The notes under the pieces: model-generated
What the model was told of the DNA's origin: nothing
The model's database searches: none
What the model saw: the letters and a program-made list of their open reading frames with translations, nothing else
Assembly: GCF_017876755.1 (NCBI RefSeq)
Contig: NZ_JAGIOO010000001.1
Span: forward strand, 5,689,786 to 5,753,785
Length of the DNA: 64,000 bases
Origin: Crossiella equi
GTDB taxonomy: Bacteria; Actinomycetota; Actinomycetes; Mycobacteriales; Pseudonocardiaceae
Reading direction: 5' to 3'
Part shown: positions 36,398 through 47,329 of the stretch, one piece after another
How positions within the stretch are numbered: position 1 is the stretch's first letter
Layout of the letters: the number at the start of each line of letters is the position of its first letter
Position numbers and translations under genes: made by a program

Positions 36398-37771
36398 GTG
36401 AGCGCACGACGTTCCCCAGCGCAGTCCTCTACCCGTTCCACCTCCCGCAGCGGATCCAGCAGGCGTACAGGCGCGCCCAAGCGCCAGATGTACGTGCTGG
36501 ACACTTCCGTGCTGCTGTCCGACCCCTGGGCGATCACCCGCTTCGCGGAGCACCAAGTGGTGCTGCCGCTCGTGGTGATCAGCGAGCTCGAGGGCAAGCG
36601 GGCGCACCCGGAGCTGGGGTGGTTCGCCCGAGAGGCCCTGCGCTTGCTCGATGACCTCCGTCTGGTCCACGGACGGCTGGACTCGCCGGTCCCGGTCGGC
36701 GAACACGGCGGCACCCTGCACGTGGAGCTCAACCACACCGATCCGGAGGTGCTCCCCTCCGGTTTCCGCACCGACTCCAACGACGCCCGCATCCTCGCGT
36801 GCGCGTTGAACCTCGCGGCGGAGAACAACCAGGTCACCCTGGTCACCAAGGACATGCCGCTGCGCGTGAAGGCCTCGGCGGTCGGCCTGGCCGCCGACGA
36901 GTACCGCGCGCAGGACGTCACGCCCTCGGGCTGGACCGGCATGACCGACTTGGAGGTCGGCCCGCAGGTCATCGACGGCCTGTTCAAGGACACCGTCGTC
37001 GACCTCGACGAGGCGCGCGAGCTGCCCTGCCACACGGGCCTGCGCCTGCTGGCGGGCACGGCGAGCGCGCTGGGCCGGGTCACCCCGGACAAGCGCGTGC
37101 GGCTGGTGCGCGGCGACCGGGAGGCCTTCGGCCTGCACGGGCGCTCGGCGGAGCAGCGCATCGCGCTGGACCTGCTGCTGGACCCGGACGTCGGCATCGT
37201 CTCGCTGGGCGGCCGCGCCGGTACCGGCAAGTCCGCGCTCGCGCTGTGCGCGGGCCTGGAGGCCGTGATGGAGCGGCGGCTGCACCGCAAGGTGGTCGTC
37301 TTCCGCCCGGTCTTCGCGGTCGGCGGGCAGGAGCTGGGTTACCTGCCGGGCAGCGAGAACGAGAAGATGATGCCCTGGGCGCAGGCGGTGTTCGACACCC
37401 TGGGCGCCACGGCCAGCAAGGACGTCATCGACGAGGTGCTGGACCGGGGCATGCTGGAAGTGCTGCCCCTGACCCACATCCGCGGTCGTTCGCTGCACGA
37501 CTCGTTCGTCATCGTGGACGAGGCCCAGTCGCTGGAGCGCAACGTGCTGCTCACCGTGCTCTCGCGCCTGGGCAGCAACTCCCGCGTGGTGCTCACGCAC
37601 GACGTGGCGCAGCGCGACAACCTGCGCGTGGGGCGGCACGACGGCATCGCCGCGGTGATCGAGAAGCTCAAGGGCCACCCGCTGTTCGCGCACGTCACGC
37701 TGACGCGCTCGGAGCGCTCGCCCATCGCCGCGCTGGTCACCGAGATGCTGGAGGGCGACTACCTCAGCTGA
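36398..37771 (+). CDS. phoH2: PhoH2, PIN-domain RNase fused to PhoH ATPase
   Basis: A 457-residue two-domain protein. After a basic Ser/Arg-rich N-terminus (1-28) comes a PIN nuclease domain (30-175; Asp35 in [11 protein letters not shown], Glu64 in ISELEGKR, Asp126 and Asp129 in TDSNDARIL, Asp152). The C-terminal PhoH P-loop domain has Walker [10 protein letters not shown] (Lys278) and Walker B VIVDEAQ (Asp374). Mycobacterial PhoH2 is an RNA helicase and sequence-specific RNase. The GTG at 36398 is chosen for the GAGGGAG 6 bases upstream. It corresponds to Rv1095. Confidence 0.94.
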   Translation: MSARRSPAQSSTRSTSRSGSSRRTGAPKRQMYVLDTSVLLSDPWAITRFAEHQVVLPLVVISELEGKRAHPELGWFAREALRLLDDLRLVHGRLDSPVPVGEHGGTLHVELNHTDPEVLPSGFRTDSNDARILACALNLAAENNQVTLVTKDMPLRVKASAVGLAADEYRAQDVTPSGWTGMTDLEVGPQVIDGLFKDTVVDLDEARELPCHTGLRLLAGTASALGRVTPDKRVRLVRGDREAFGLHGRSAEQRIALDLLLDPDVGIVSLGGRAGTGKSALALCAGLEAVMERRLHRKVVVFRPVFAVGGQELGYLPGSENEKMMPWAQAVFDTLGATASKDVIDEVLDRGMLEVLPLTHIRGRSLHDSFVIVDEAQSLERNVLLTVLSRLGSNSRVVLTHDVAQRDNLRVGRHDGIAAVIEKLKGHPLFAHVTLTRSERSPIAALVTEMLEGDYLS

Positions 37772-37870
37772 GCGGGACGGGCGGGCGGTGCCCCGGCGCC
37801 GCCCGCCCGGGACCGGACGGAGGTGGTCGACCTCGCGCGGCTCGACGTGCTCGGCCAGCGGCTCCACCCA

Positions 37871-37936
37871 TCGGCCAATCGGCAGACCAGGCCTGGCCGA
37901 TCGGCCAGGTAGGCACTGGCCGCATTGCCGATCCGC
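37871..37936. repeat. Cluster of TGGCCGATCGGCCA-type inverted and direct repeats
   Basis: CTGGCCGATCGGCCAG (37893-37908) is a perfect 16-bp palindrome. It is flanked by ATCGGCCAATCGGC (about 37870-37883) and by TGGCCGCATTGCCGATC (about 37918-37934), which repeat its halves. The cluster sits about 60-125 bases upstream of the 38-codon membrane-protein gene, so multiple operator sites are plausible. Confidence 0.5.
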
Positions 37937-37995
37937 AGGTCAGGGCCGTGCGGGCAAGCTGGAGGCACAACGGGGACGAGCCAGAGGAGAAAGCG

Positions 37996-38112
37996 ATGAT
38001 CACGTCAGTGCTGACCTGGACCGGAGCGGTGCTGAGCCTCGCGGTCCTGGTGCTGATGGTGCTGCCGGTCATCGTGGACGGCTCGCCGAGGCGGTCGAAG
38101 GCGGCTGCCTGA
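37996..38112 (+). CDS. 38-residue single-helix membrane peptide
   Basis: MITSVLTWTGAVLSLAVLVL begins a peptide with one transmembrane helix (about 7-27) and a basic end (SPRRSKAAA), which places the C-terminus in the cytoplasm by the positive-inside rule. AGAGGAGA lies 6-7 bases upstream of the ATG, and codons end in G or C as in neighbouring genes. It stands alone between phoH2 and a strong terminator. Function unknown; similar small peptides often bind membrane complexes. Confidence 0.6.
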   Translation: MITSVLTWTGAVLSLAVLVLMVLPVIVDGSPRRSKAAA

Positions 38113-38153
38113 CGTGGGGGACTGATCGGGCTGCTCGGGGCGGCCCGTGGGTG

Positions 38154-38204
38154 ACGCCGGTCCCGCACCCTCTTCGGGGGAGGGTGCGGGACCGGCGTCT
38201 TTTC
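38154..38204. terminator. Strong intrinsic terminator with T-tract
   Basis: A perfect 20-bp stem (GACGCCGGTCCCGCACCCTC at 38154-38173, complement at 38181-38200) with a TTCGGGG loop, then TTTT on the plus strand. It lies between the small membrane gene and guaB1. Confidence 0.92.
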
Positions 38205-38208
38205 GCAC

Positions 38209-40543
<2,335 letters not shown>

Positions 40544-40642
40544 CTTTCCCCCATTCGCTTCGGCTGTTCCGACTGAGCGAGGGCGACGCTAGCGGGGAAA
40601 AGGAGCTACTCGCACATAGGTCTTTGCTAAAAGAAATATCGC

Positions 40643-41095
40643 CTATTTGTTTGACAGGAAGGAAATCCTGCTGTCTGCGGCGAACTTCCCGGCGCCGGTG
40701 CAGGTCAGCAGTGCGAGCAGGCAGATCAACAGCCATTCCGAGCTGTAGAACAGGTAGCTGGGGAAGTTCCAGGCGTCCGGGTACTTCGCCAGCAGCGGCG
40801 GCGCGACCACCGTGGCCAGCGCGCCGACCATGGTCAGCGCGAGCAGCGGCGCGAACAGGCGGGTGAACAGGCCCAGTGCCAGCGCCACGCCGCCGACCAG
40901 TTCGAGCACCGCGGTCGCGGGTGCGGTCACCTCGGCCAGCGGGATGCCCCAGCCGCGGAACTCCTCGGTGAAGGAGGGTAGGCGGCCGAGCTTGCCCACC
41001 GCGCCGCTGGCGAACATGAAGCCGACGGTGAGCCGGGTGAGCAGCAGGGGCAGCCAGGAAAGGCCGTCGAGTTTCCGGATGAGGGCGTGCGACAT
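40643..41095 (-). CDS. DoxX-family membrane protein
   Basis: A 150-residue four-helix membrane protein of the DoxX/DoxD group: RLTVGFMFASGAVGKLGRLPSF, then FRGWGIPLAEVTAPATAVLELVGGVALALGLFTR and two further helices. Family members take part in membrane redox complexes, for example with superoxide dismutase in mycobacteria. The second ATG (41095) is preferred, with GGAG 6 bases upstream. A small secreted protein gene lies 55 bases upstream on the same strand. The 99-base gap to nmrA contains an A/T-rich stretch that probably holds the nmrA promoter. Confidence 0.83.
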   Translation of the reverse strand: MSHALIRKLDGLSWLPLLLTRLTVGFMFASGAVGKLGRLPSFTEEFRGWGIPLAEVTAPATAVLELVGGVALALGLFTRLFAPLLALTMVGALATVVAPPLLAKYPDAWNFPSYLFYSSEWLLICLLALLTCTGAGKFAADSRISFLSNK

Positions 41096-41150
41096 CACAA
41101 CTCCGTGCGTTGGGAGAAAAGTGCGGGTACGGGCGGAAACCGGGTCCGGT

Positions 41151-41486
41151 TTACGTCCGCAGCACGGAGAGGGAATTGAGGTCGACCGCGTTCGCGAAAT
41201 GTGACGGCGGTCGCGCAGCCGGTGGTGGTGCCCAGGTGACGGGCTGGGCCGGGACTGGCGAGGGAGTGGTGGCCTCGTCCAGACCCTGGCTGGGCAGCGC
41301 GGCTTTGAGCTGCGGTTTCCGCTCGTTGACCGCGCAGTCCGGCGTCGGCTGATCGGCGCTCACGTGGCTACCGGGAGCCGCCGCGAGGTGCGGGCACGGG
41401 GCCGGGCCGAGAAAAGGCACCGCGGCCAGCAGGAATGTGACCAGAGCCGCGAACACCACGGGAAGGCGGCGCGCGGAGGTGATCAT
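41151..41486 (-). CDS. Small secreted or membrane-tethered protein
   Basis: A 111-residue protein with an N-terminal signal or anchor (MITSARRLPVVFAALVTFLL) and a Pro/Ala-rich exported part holding two cysteines (APCPHLAA, PDCAVNE) and a C-terminal VDLNSLSVLRT. It is co-directional with doxX and probably co-transcribed. Family not recognised. Confidence 0.55.
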   Translation of the reverse strand: MITSARRLPVVFAALVTFLLAAVPFLGPAPCPHLAAAPGSHVSADQPTPDCAVNERKPQLKAALPSQGLDEATTPSPVPAQPVTWAPPPAARPPSHFANAVDLNSLSVLRT

Positions 41487-41510
41487 TCCCGGACTCTATC
41501 AGTCCGCCGA

Positions 41511-41825
41511 CTAGAGCGGTTTACCGTCCAGCAGGGGTTCGAATCGGCGGTAGGCGGAGTAGTCGCGGAAATGCCTGCTGTACACCTGCGCGCCGTCACC
41601 CGGTTCCTGGTCGGGGGCCAGGCCGACGTCGACCAGGTCGGTCAGCCGCCAGCGCACGAGTTCGCCGTCCGCGTCGCGGTACTCGTGCTCGGCCGCCCTG
41701 CCGTGCGCGAGCGCCTTCACCCGGGCCTGCTCCTCGGAGTCCGCGGTCAGCAGCACGAAGCTCTCCTCGTGCAGCGGGTCGTCGCCGTCGGTGCTGTGCA
41801 CGAGCACCGCGCAGTAGAGGGCCAT
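41511..41825 (-). CDS. DUF4288 protein
   Basis: A 104-residue cytoplasmic protein with the DUF4288 pattern: YCAVLVHSTD, EESFVLLTADSEEQARVKALAHGRAAEHEYRDADG and VRWRLTDLVDVGL. The function is unknown. It begins 10 bases after the stop of the HTH regulator, likely in one transcript with it. Confidence 0.78.
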   Translation of the reverse strand: MALYCAVLVHSTDGDDPLHEESFVLLTADSEEQARVKALAHGRAAEHEYRDADGELVRWRLTDLVDVGLAPDQEPGDGAQVYSRHFRDYSAYRRFEPLLDGKPL

Positions 41826-41835
41826 GCGCCCGAGG

Positions 41836-42516
41836 CTAGCCGTCCTGTTCGGCCCACCAGCGTTCCCCGATCGCCAGCATGTCGCGCCACACCGAGTCGA
41901 AGAAGCCGTGCATCCGGGCCATCTGCCTGCCCGCCTCGGTGTCCTCGCCGAACAGCTTGGTGCCGCGCTTGCCCATCTCGGCCCACTGGGTCAGCTGCCG
42001 CACGCTGTCCAGCCAGGACCGGTACCAGACCTCGGCGTCGACCAGGTACCGCTCGCGGCGGTCCTCGCGCAGCCGTCGCACCATGTGGACCGACTCGAGG
42101 TAGCCGATCGCGGTGGACACCGAGGCCGGGCTGACCCGCAGCAGCCGCACCAGTTCGGCGGAGGTGAGGCCGCGCGGTGCGACCACCAGGGCGGCGAGCG
42201 TGCGCGCGGGCATGCGCGGCACGCCGGTGGACAGCAGCAGCGAGACCAGGTCCTCGGCGAACTCCTGGTGCGTCGTGGGCAGCGGTGCCGGTGCCGAGGG
42301 GGCGGCCGGTGCCCGCCCGCGCCGGGCCCGGCTGGCGGTGGCGTGCTGGGCCGCGTCCGGCTGGTACCCGGACAGGCCGGAGTTGCGCTGCACCTCGCGG
42401 CTCACCGTGGACGTCGGCCGCCCCAGCTCCGCCGCGATCTGGGCGTAGCTGAGTCCCTCCGCGATGCCTTCGGCGATGCGCTCGCGGTCTGCGCTGGTCA
42501 ACCTGCCACCAGGCAT
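41836..42516 (-). CDS. Regulator with an IS30-type HTH fused to a GbsR/MarR-like winged helix
   Basis: A 226-residue protein with two putative DNA-binding parts. Residues 1-42 are an HTH_38-type helix-turn-helix (RLTSADRERIAEGIAEGLSYAQIAAELGRPTSTVSREV), as in IS30 transposases. After a Pro/Ala linker (43-80), residues 85-226 form a GbsR/MarR-like winged helix (ELVRLLRVSPASVSTAIGYLESVHMVRRLREDRRERYLV). The ATG at 42516 has GAGGAGG 5 bases upstream. It diverges from two P450 genes with a TGCAAC palindrome between them, which suggests control of that pair. Confidence 0.8.
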   Translation of the reverse strand: MPGGRLTSADRERIAEGIAEGLSYAQIAAELGRPTSTVSREVQRNSGLSGYQPDAAQHATASRARRGRAPAAPSAPAPLPTTHQEFAEDLVSLLLSTGVPRMPARTLAALVVAPRGLTSAELVRLLRVSPASVSTAIGYLESVHMVRRLREDRRERYLVDAEVWYRSWLDSVRQLTQWAEMGKRGTKLFGEDTEAGRQMARMHGFFDSVWRDMLAIGERWWAEQDG

Positions 42517-42533
42517 TCCCACCTCCTCTTCAT

Positions 42534-42548
42534 TGCAACATCGTTGCA
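42534..42548. promoter_or_regulatory. Operator-like palindrome TGCAAC-ATC-GTTGCA
   Basis: A perfect 6-3-6 inverted repeat 17 bases upstream of the regulator start, in the divergent gap to the P450 genes. A further TGCAAC half-site is at 42649-42654 and an ATTGCA at about 42576, so several sites may be used. Confidence 0.5.
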
Positions 42549-42685
42549 CACGGCAGTGCGTTCAGTCCCAAGGTCATTGCACTGATTTCGCCGAATCTTC
42601 CTGTTTTGGTGGCAGGTGATCGTGCGGCACCGTTAGCGTTTTGTCGAATGCAACGTAGCTTTCAGGTTTGAATGAAGGGGGCGGG

Positions 42686-43780
42686 ATGACCACGCAGGCA
42701 GTGGTGGCACTGGGGCCGGAGTACGGGGGACCGAGGTGGCAGGTGACCAGCCGGGAGCTGGTGCGCGCGGTGCTGGCCGACCAGCGGTTCAGCGCGCGCC
42801 AGGACTGGATGTCGCTGCCGGGGGTGGAGGCGGGCTCGCAGGCGCCGCCGTCACCGGGGACCTTTGTCAACATGGACCCGCCGGACCACACGCGCTACCG
42901 CAAGCTGCTGATGGGCGAGTTCACCGTGCGGCGCATGCGGTTGCTGACCGAGCGGATCGAGGAGATCACCGAGGACGCGCTGGAGGCGATGGCGCGAACG
43001 GGCGGCCCAGTCGACCTGATCACCGCGTTCGCCCGCCCGATCCCGAGCCTGGTGATCTGCGAGATCCTCGGCGTGCCCTACGGGGAGCGGGACCGGTTCC
43101 TGGACGCGGCGATCCTGGTGACCAGCGCGAACGGCCTGAGCGAGGAGGTCACCGAGGCCATCCGCGTGCTGAAGGACTACCTGGAGGGGCTGGTGCGGTC
43201 CAAGGTCGCCAACCCGGGCGACGACGTGCTCAGCGGCCTCACCCGCACCGACCTCACCGAGGAGGAGATGGGCGCCATGGGCGGCGTGCTGCTCGGCGCG
43301 GGCGTGGACACCACCACCAACCTCATGACCCTGGGCGTGTTCGAGCTCCTGAAGCGCGACGGCGACCTGAGCGCCCTGCGCACCGGCCCGGGTGTGGTCG
43401 AGGAGCTGCTGCGCCACCTCTCGATCGTGCCCTGGCTGCTGCGGGTGGCCCGGGAGGACGTCGAGGTCGGCGGCGAGCTGATCCGCGCGGGCGACACCGT
43501 CCTGCTGGGCCTGGCCGACGCCAACCGCGACCCGGCCAGGTTCGAGGACCCGGACACCTTCGACCCACACCGCACCGCCACCGGCCACGTGGCCTTCGGG
43601 CACGGCGTACACCAGTGCCTGGGCCAGCAGTTGGCCAGGGTCGAGCTGGGCGTGGCCCTCCCGGCGCTGGCCCGGCGCTTCCCCGGCCTGCGCCTGGCCG
43701 TGCCCGCCGAGCAGGTCGAGCTGAAGCCGGACTTCGGCATCCGGGGTGTGCACGCCCTGCCAGTGACCTGGGATGACTAG
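42686..43780 (+). CDS. Cytochrome P450, short N-terminus
   Basis: A 364-residue P450. The I-helix Ala205-Gly-x-Asp208-Thr-Thr is in LLGAGVDTTTN, the K-helix Glu240-x-x-Arg243 in EELLR, the third triad Arg296 in FDPHR, and the haem ligand Cys311 in FGHGVHQCLGQQLAR. DPPDHTRYRKLL is the C-helix region. It lacks about 30-40 residues at the N-terminus (helix A) compared with usual actinomycete P450s. The ATG at 42686 follows a GGGGG. No ferredoxin gene is next to it. The substrate is unknown; it probably depends on the divergent regulator. Confidence 0.88.
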   Translation: MTTQAVVALGPEYGGPRWQVTSRELVRAVLADQRFSARQDWMSLPGVEAGSQAPPSPGTFVNMDPPDHTRYRKLLMGEFTVRRMRLLTERIEEITEDALEAMARTGGPVDLITAFARPIPSLVICEILGVPYGERDRFLDAAILVTSANGLSEEVTEAIRVLKDYLEGLVRSKVANPGDDVLSGLTRTDLTEEEMGAMGGVLLGAGVDTTTNLMTLGVFELLKRDGDLSALRTGPGVVEELLRHLSIVPWLLRVAREDVEVGGELIRAGDTVLLGLADANRDPARFEDPDTFDPHRTATGHVAFGHGVHQCLGQQLARVELGVALPALARRFPGLRLAVPAEQVELKPDFGIRGVHALPVTWDD

Positions 43781-43853
43781 GTAGCCGGACACGTCTGAGT
43801 GATCTTGTGGGCGGGGACGGGCTTCGGGACCGGCGTTCTGGGACACCGGTCTC

Positions 43854-44909
43854 ATGTCTGAGGTCCCACTGCACCGCGAGCTCCACCCCGACGGCGTGCA
43901 CCGCTGGACGGTCACCGGCCGAGCCGCCGTCCACGCCGTCCTGAGCGACCCCCGCTTCAGCAGCCGCACCGAACTGATGAGCCTGCCGGACAGCCCGCCG
44001 CAGGGCCTGCCCCCGGCGGAGCCGGGTGACTTCGTCACGATCGACCCGCCGGAGCACACCCGCTACCGCAGGCTGCTCACCGGCCAGTTCACCGTGCGGC
44101 GCATGCGCCAGCTGACCGAGCGGATCGAACAGATCACCGAGGACCACCTGGTGGGCATGGAGAAGCACGGCCCGCCGACGGACCTGGTCGAGTCCTTCGC
44201 GGCCCCGATCCCGGCCCAGGTGATCTGCGAGCTGCTGGGCGTGCCGTACGAGGACCGCGACCGGTTCCAGCAGCACGCGATCACGGTGGTGAGCTTCGCC
44301 GGCGGCGGGGAGGACTTCGAGCACGCCCTGTACGAGCTCCAGGAGTACATGGGCGCGCTGGTGGCCTCGAAGCGGGCCCGGCCCACGGACGACCTGCTGA
44401 GCGGCCTCACCGCCGACGGCCTCACCGACGAGGAGCTGGCCAACATCGGCGTGGGTCTGCTGGGCGCGGGCCTGGACACCACGGCCAACGTCATCGCCCT
44501 CGGTGTCCTGGACGTGCTCACCGGTCCGGGGGTCGCCGAGCTGGAGAAGCCGGACGTCGTCGAAGACCTGTTGCGGCGCTTGAACATCGTGCCGACCCTG
44601 GTGCGGGTGGCACTGTCTGATGTGGAGCTGGAAGGAGAGCTGATCGCGGCCGGGGAGACCGTCCTGGTTTCCCTGGAAGGCGCCAACCGGGATCCCGCCG
44701 GCCTGGGGGTGGGCGGGCACCTGGCGTTCGGGCACGGGATCCACCAGTGCCTGGGCCAGCAGCTGGCGCGGGTGGAGCTGGGGGTGGCTCTGCCCGCGCT
44801 GGCTCGGCGTTTCCCGAACCTGCGGCTGGCCGTGGCCCCGGAGGAGATCCGCGTGCGCACCGGCGGCCTGGCCAGGGGAGTGGACCTGCTGCCCGTGCGC
44901 TGGGACTAG
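43854..44909 (+). CDS. Cytochrome P450 paralogue with degenerate ERR triad
   Basis: A 351-residue tandem paralogue of the preceding gene, collinear with it for most of its length. The haem Cys299 (FGHGIHQCLGQQLAR) and I-helix AGLDTT are intact. Yet the K-helix motif is Asp238-Leu-Leu-Arg241 rather than ExxR, and about ten residues between NRDPA and GHLAFG are missing, removing the meander arginine that completes the ERR triad. The reading frame is intact and codon use normal. It may have an altered haem-binding core, a non-oxygenase role, or be decaying. Its stop overlaps the ligase gene stop by 3-4 bases. Confidence 0.8.
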   Translation: MSEVPLHRELHPDGVHRWTVTGRAAVHAVLSDPRFSSRTELMSLPDSPPQGLPPAEPGDFVTIDPPEHTRYRRLLTGQFTVRRMRQLTERIEQITEDHLVGMEKHGPPTDLVESFAAPIPAQVICELLGVPYEDRDRFQQHAITVVSFAGGGEDFEHALYELQEYMGALVASKRARPTDDLLSGLTADGLTDEELANIGVGLLGAGLDTTANVIALGVLDVLTGPGVAELEKPDVVEDLLRRLNIVPTLVRVALSDVELEGELIAAGETVLVSLEGANRDPAGLGVGGHLAFGHGIHQCLGQQLARVELGVALPALARRFPNLRLAVAPEEIRVRTGGLARGVDLLPVRWD

Positions 44910-46405
44910 CCGGGCAGCAGGGCGCGGACGGCGTCGATCGTGTCCGCGTCCCCGGGTTCCTTGTCCGGCCGGTACCGCAGCACCCGGGCGAACCGCAGCG
45001 CCACCCCGCCGGGGTACCGGGGGCTGATCTGCACGCCGTCCAGCTCGATCTCCACCACCAGCGCCGGGCGGACGTGCACGGTGTAGTCGTCCGTGCCGGT
45101 GGCCAGCTCGCGCAGTTCCGCGGTCTGCCAGGCCAGCAGCTCGTCGGTGAGCCCCTTGAAGGTCTTCCCGACCATCACCGGCGGCCCGCCGTCCGGGTCG
45201 CGGGCGCCCAGGTGCAGGTTGGACAGGTAGCCGGTGCGCCGCCCGTGCCCCCACTCCGCGGCCAGGACCACGAGGTCCAGGGTGTGCACCGGCTTGACCT
45301 TCTGCCAGGACTTGCCGCGCCGCCCGGCCGCGTAGGGCGAGTCCAGGGACTTGACCATCACACCCTCATGCCCCCGGGCCAGGGCGTCGTCCAGGAGACC
45401 GGCGGCCGCCTCGGGGTCCACTGTGGACGGTATACGGTGGGCTCCGGCCACGCGGTCCAGGGCGGCCAGGCGCTCGCGCAGCGGGGCGTCGAGGTAGTCG
45501 GCGCCGTCCAGGTGCAGGAGGTCGAAGAAGTAGGGGTGCAGGAGCAGGTCCCTGGTGGTGGTCGCGCCGAACCGGCTCATCGTCTCCTGGAAGGGCCGGG
45601 GGCGGCCGTCGTCGGTGAGCGCCAGGGTCTCGCCGTCCAGGACCACCGAGTGGCAGGGCAGGCCGCGCACCACCTCGACCAGCTCGGGGACCGAGCCCGT
45701 GATCTCCCGCAGCGTGCGGGTGAACACGCGCACCGCCTCGCCCTCGCGGTGCACCTGGATGCGGGCGCCGTCCAGCTTGAACTCCACGCTCACCTCGCCC
45801 AGGTCGGTCAGCGCCTGGTCCAGGGACTCCGCCGGGGAGGCCAGCATCGGCCGGACCGCCCGCCCCACCTGGAGGCGGAACGCGCGCAGCTCCTCGTCGC
45901 CGCCCTGCCGGGCCGCCTCGGCCACCGCGGCCAGGTCGCCGCGCAGCATGTGGGCCCGGCGCACCGAGGACAGCGGCACCTCGAAGGCCGTGGCCACCGC
46001 GTCGGCCATCACGCCCTCCAGGGCGCCCTGCCGCAGCTCGCCGGTCAGCAGCCGGATGAGGAAGTCCTGCTCGGGTTTGGTGGCCCGGCCGAACAGCCCG
46101 GCCAGCAGGTCGCGTCGGCGCTGCGCCGAGCCCTGTCCCGAGGTGGCGGCCAGGGCGGTGAGGGTGTCGTCGACCTCACCCAGGGGCAGCCCCGGCTCCG
46201 GGGCGGCGGAAACGTCCAGAGTGGACAGAGTGGACCAGCCGACCCCGATGCGCCCCTGGGGTGGCACACCGACCAGGTACCCGACGACCAGCCGGACCTC
46301 CTCCCCGGCGGACCGCAGCAGCACCGCCAGGGTCTCGATCTTGGCCTTGCGCGCGCGGGTGCCCGCGACGGCGGCGGAGGTGTGCACGAGCTCGGCGAGC
46401 AGCAT
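44906..46405 (-). CDS. ligB: ATP-dependent DNA ligase (LigB type)
   Basis: A 499-residue ligase. Residues 1-185 form the DNA-binding domain; the nucleotidyltransferase domain has Lys210 in EFKLDGARIQ (motif I), LDGETLAL (motif III), HEGVMVKSLDSPY (motif IV) and GKSWQKVKP (motif V); an OB domain ends the protein. Length and layout match mycobacterial LigB (Rv3062), a nick-sealing enzyme not essential beside LigA. Its 3' end overlaps the convergent P450 gene end. Confidence 0.92.
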   Translation of the reverse strand: MLLAELVHTSAAVAGTRARKAKIETLAVLLRSAGEEVRLVVGYLVGVPPQGRIGVGWSTLSTLDVSAAPEPGLPLGEVDDTLTALAATSGQGSAQRRRDLLAGLFGRATKPEQDFLIRLLTGELRQGALEGVMADAVATAFEVPLSSVRRAHMLRGDLAAVAEAARQGGDEELRAFRLQVGRAVRPMLASPAESLDQALTDLGEVSVEFKLDGARIQVHREGEAVRVFTRTLREITGSVPELVEVVRGLPCHSVVLDGETLALTDDGRPRPFQETMSRFGATTTRDLLLHPYFFDLLHLDGADYLDAPLRERLAALDRVAGAHRIPSTVDPEAAAGLLDDALARGHEGVMVKSLDSPYAAGRRGKSWQKVKPVHTLDLVVLAAEWGHGRRTGYLSNLHLGARDPDGGPPVMVGKTFKGLTDELLAWQTAELRELATGTDDYTVHVRPALVVEIELDGVQISPRYPGGVALRFARVLRYRPDKEPGDADTIDAVRALLPG

Positions 46406-46669
46406 TGCTCCAGTGTCACCAGGACACCGACAATCCGCTCGTCAAGACCCACCTCGGACTCCTCGATGTGCCGTTCCGCAGGGCGGTACGCCCACTGCCA
46501 TTCCGTTCCCGCGGCTCATAGCGTTGGGATCGCTCCAGTGACGAGGCTCGGTGGGCAGCTGACCGGCGGGGAAATCCGGGCGGCGTGCAACGTGAACGCC
46601 GGGGAAGAGCTTCCGTCCTGGGCCGGCCCCCGGCTGTGGCGGCGCCCCCAGACCGCGCCACGGTCGCCG

Positions 46670-47320
46670 TCACAGCCGGGTGGACCGGAGCAGGCAGTCC
46701 AGCACCGGCGCACCGCGCAGCAGCGGCGTCGGCCCGGCCAGCGACACCGCGTACGGTCCGCCCGCGTACCCGGGCAGCGGCACCGCCACCCCCGCCCAGC
46801 GACCGCCCCAGTGGCTGGCCACGCCCTGCACCCGCACCCCGTCCAGCTCCGCCGCCAGGCCCCGGTCGGCCACCGGGGTGTGCGTCACCGCGAGCAGCAC
46901 CTTGCCGAGCGCGGAGTTGTGCGGCACCAGCCGGAAACCGGGCCGCAGCGGCGGATCCGGGGCCAGCACGCCCACCACCTGGTCCAGCACCACCAGCTCG
47001 CCGGACTCCAGCGCGCCCAGGCTGGCGGTGAACCCGGTGTGCTCGGCCAGCCGAGCCAGGCGGTCCCGCACCTGCGGGCGGGGTTCCGGGCGCGGCGGTA
47101 CCGGCGGGGCGAACTCGGCCGCCCTCGGACCCAGGCGGTAGCGGCCGTCGACCTGCTCGACCACCCGGCGGTGGCACAGCGTGGCCAGCTGGCGGTGCAC
47201 CGTGGTCTTCGACAGGCCCAGCTCGCGGGCCAGCTCGCTCACCCCGCGTTGTGTCCCGTGTGGACACAGTGCGAACAGCAGGTCCAGGGTCTTCTCGACC
47301 GCGTTGCGCGGGTCCGCCAT
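46670..47320 (-). CDS. IclR-family transcriptional regulator
   Basis: A 216-residue protein with an N-terminal winged helix (VEKTLDLLFALCPHGTQRGVSELARELGLSKTTVHRQLATL) and a shortened IclR effector-binding domain (SALGKVLLA, then GWASHWGGRWAGVAVPLPG-like strands). Standard IclR proteins have about 250 residues, so the C-terminal ligand domain is truncated. It lies 9 bases after the MocR stop on the same strand. A 264-base stretch without a gene separates it from ligB. The target is unknown. Confidence 0.82.
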   Translation of the reverse strand: MADPRNAVEKTLDLLFALCPHGTQRGVSELARELGLSKTTVHRQLATLCHRRVVEQVDGRYRLGPRAAEFAPPVPPRPEPRPQVRDRLARLAEHTGFTASLGALESGELVVLDQVVGVLAPDPPLRPGFRLVPHNSALGKVLLAVTHTPVADRGLAAELDGVRVQGVASHWGGRWAGVAVPLPGYAGGPYAVSLAGPTPLLRGAPVLDCLLRSTRL

Positions 47321-47329
47321 CTCCGCACT

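Noticed and set aside
42686-44909. P450 pair as the core of a secondary-metabolite cluster
   Set aside because: No polyketide synthase, NRPS, terpene synthase or RiPP enzyme accompanies them; neighbours are a regulator, DNA ligase and housekeeping genes.
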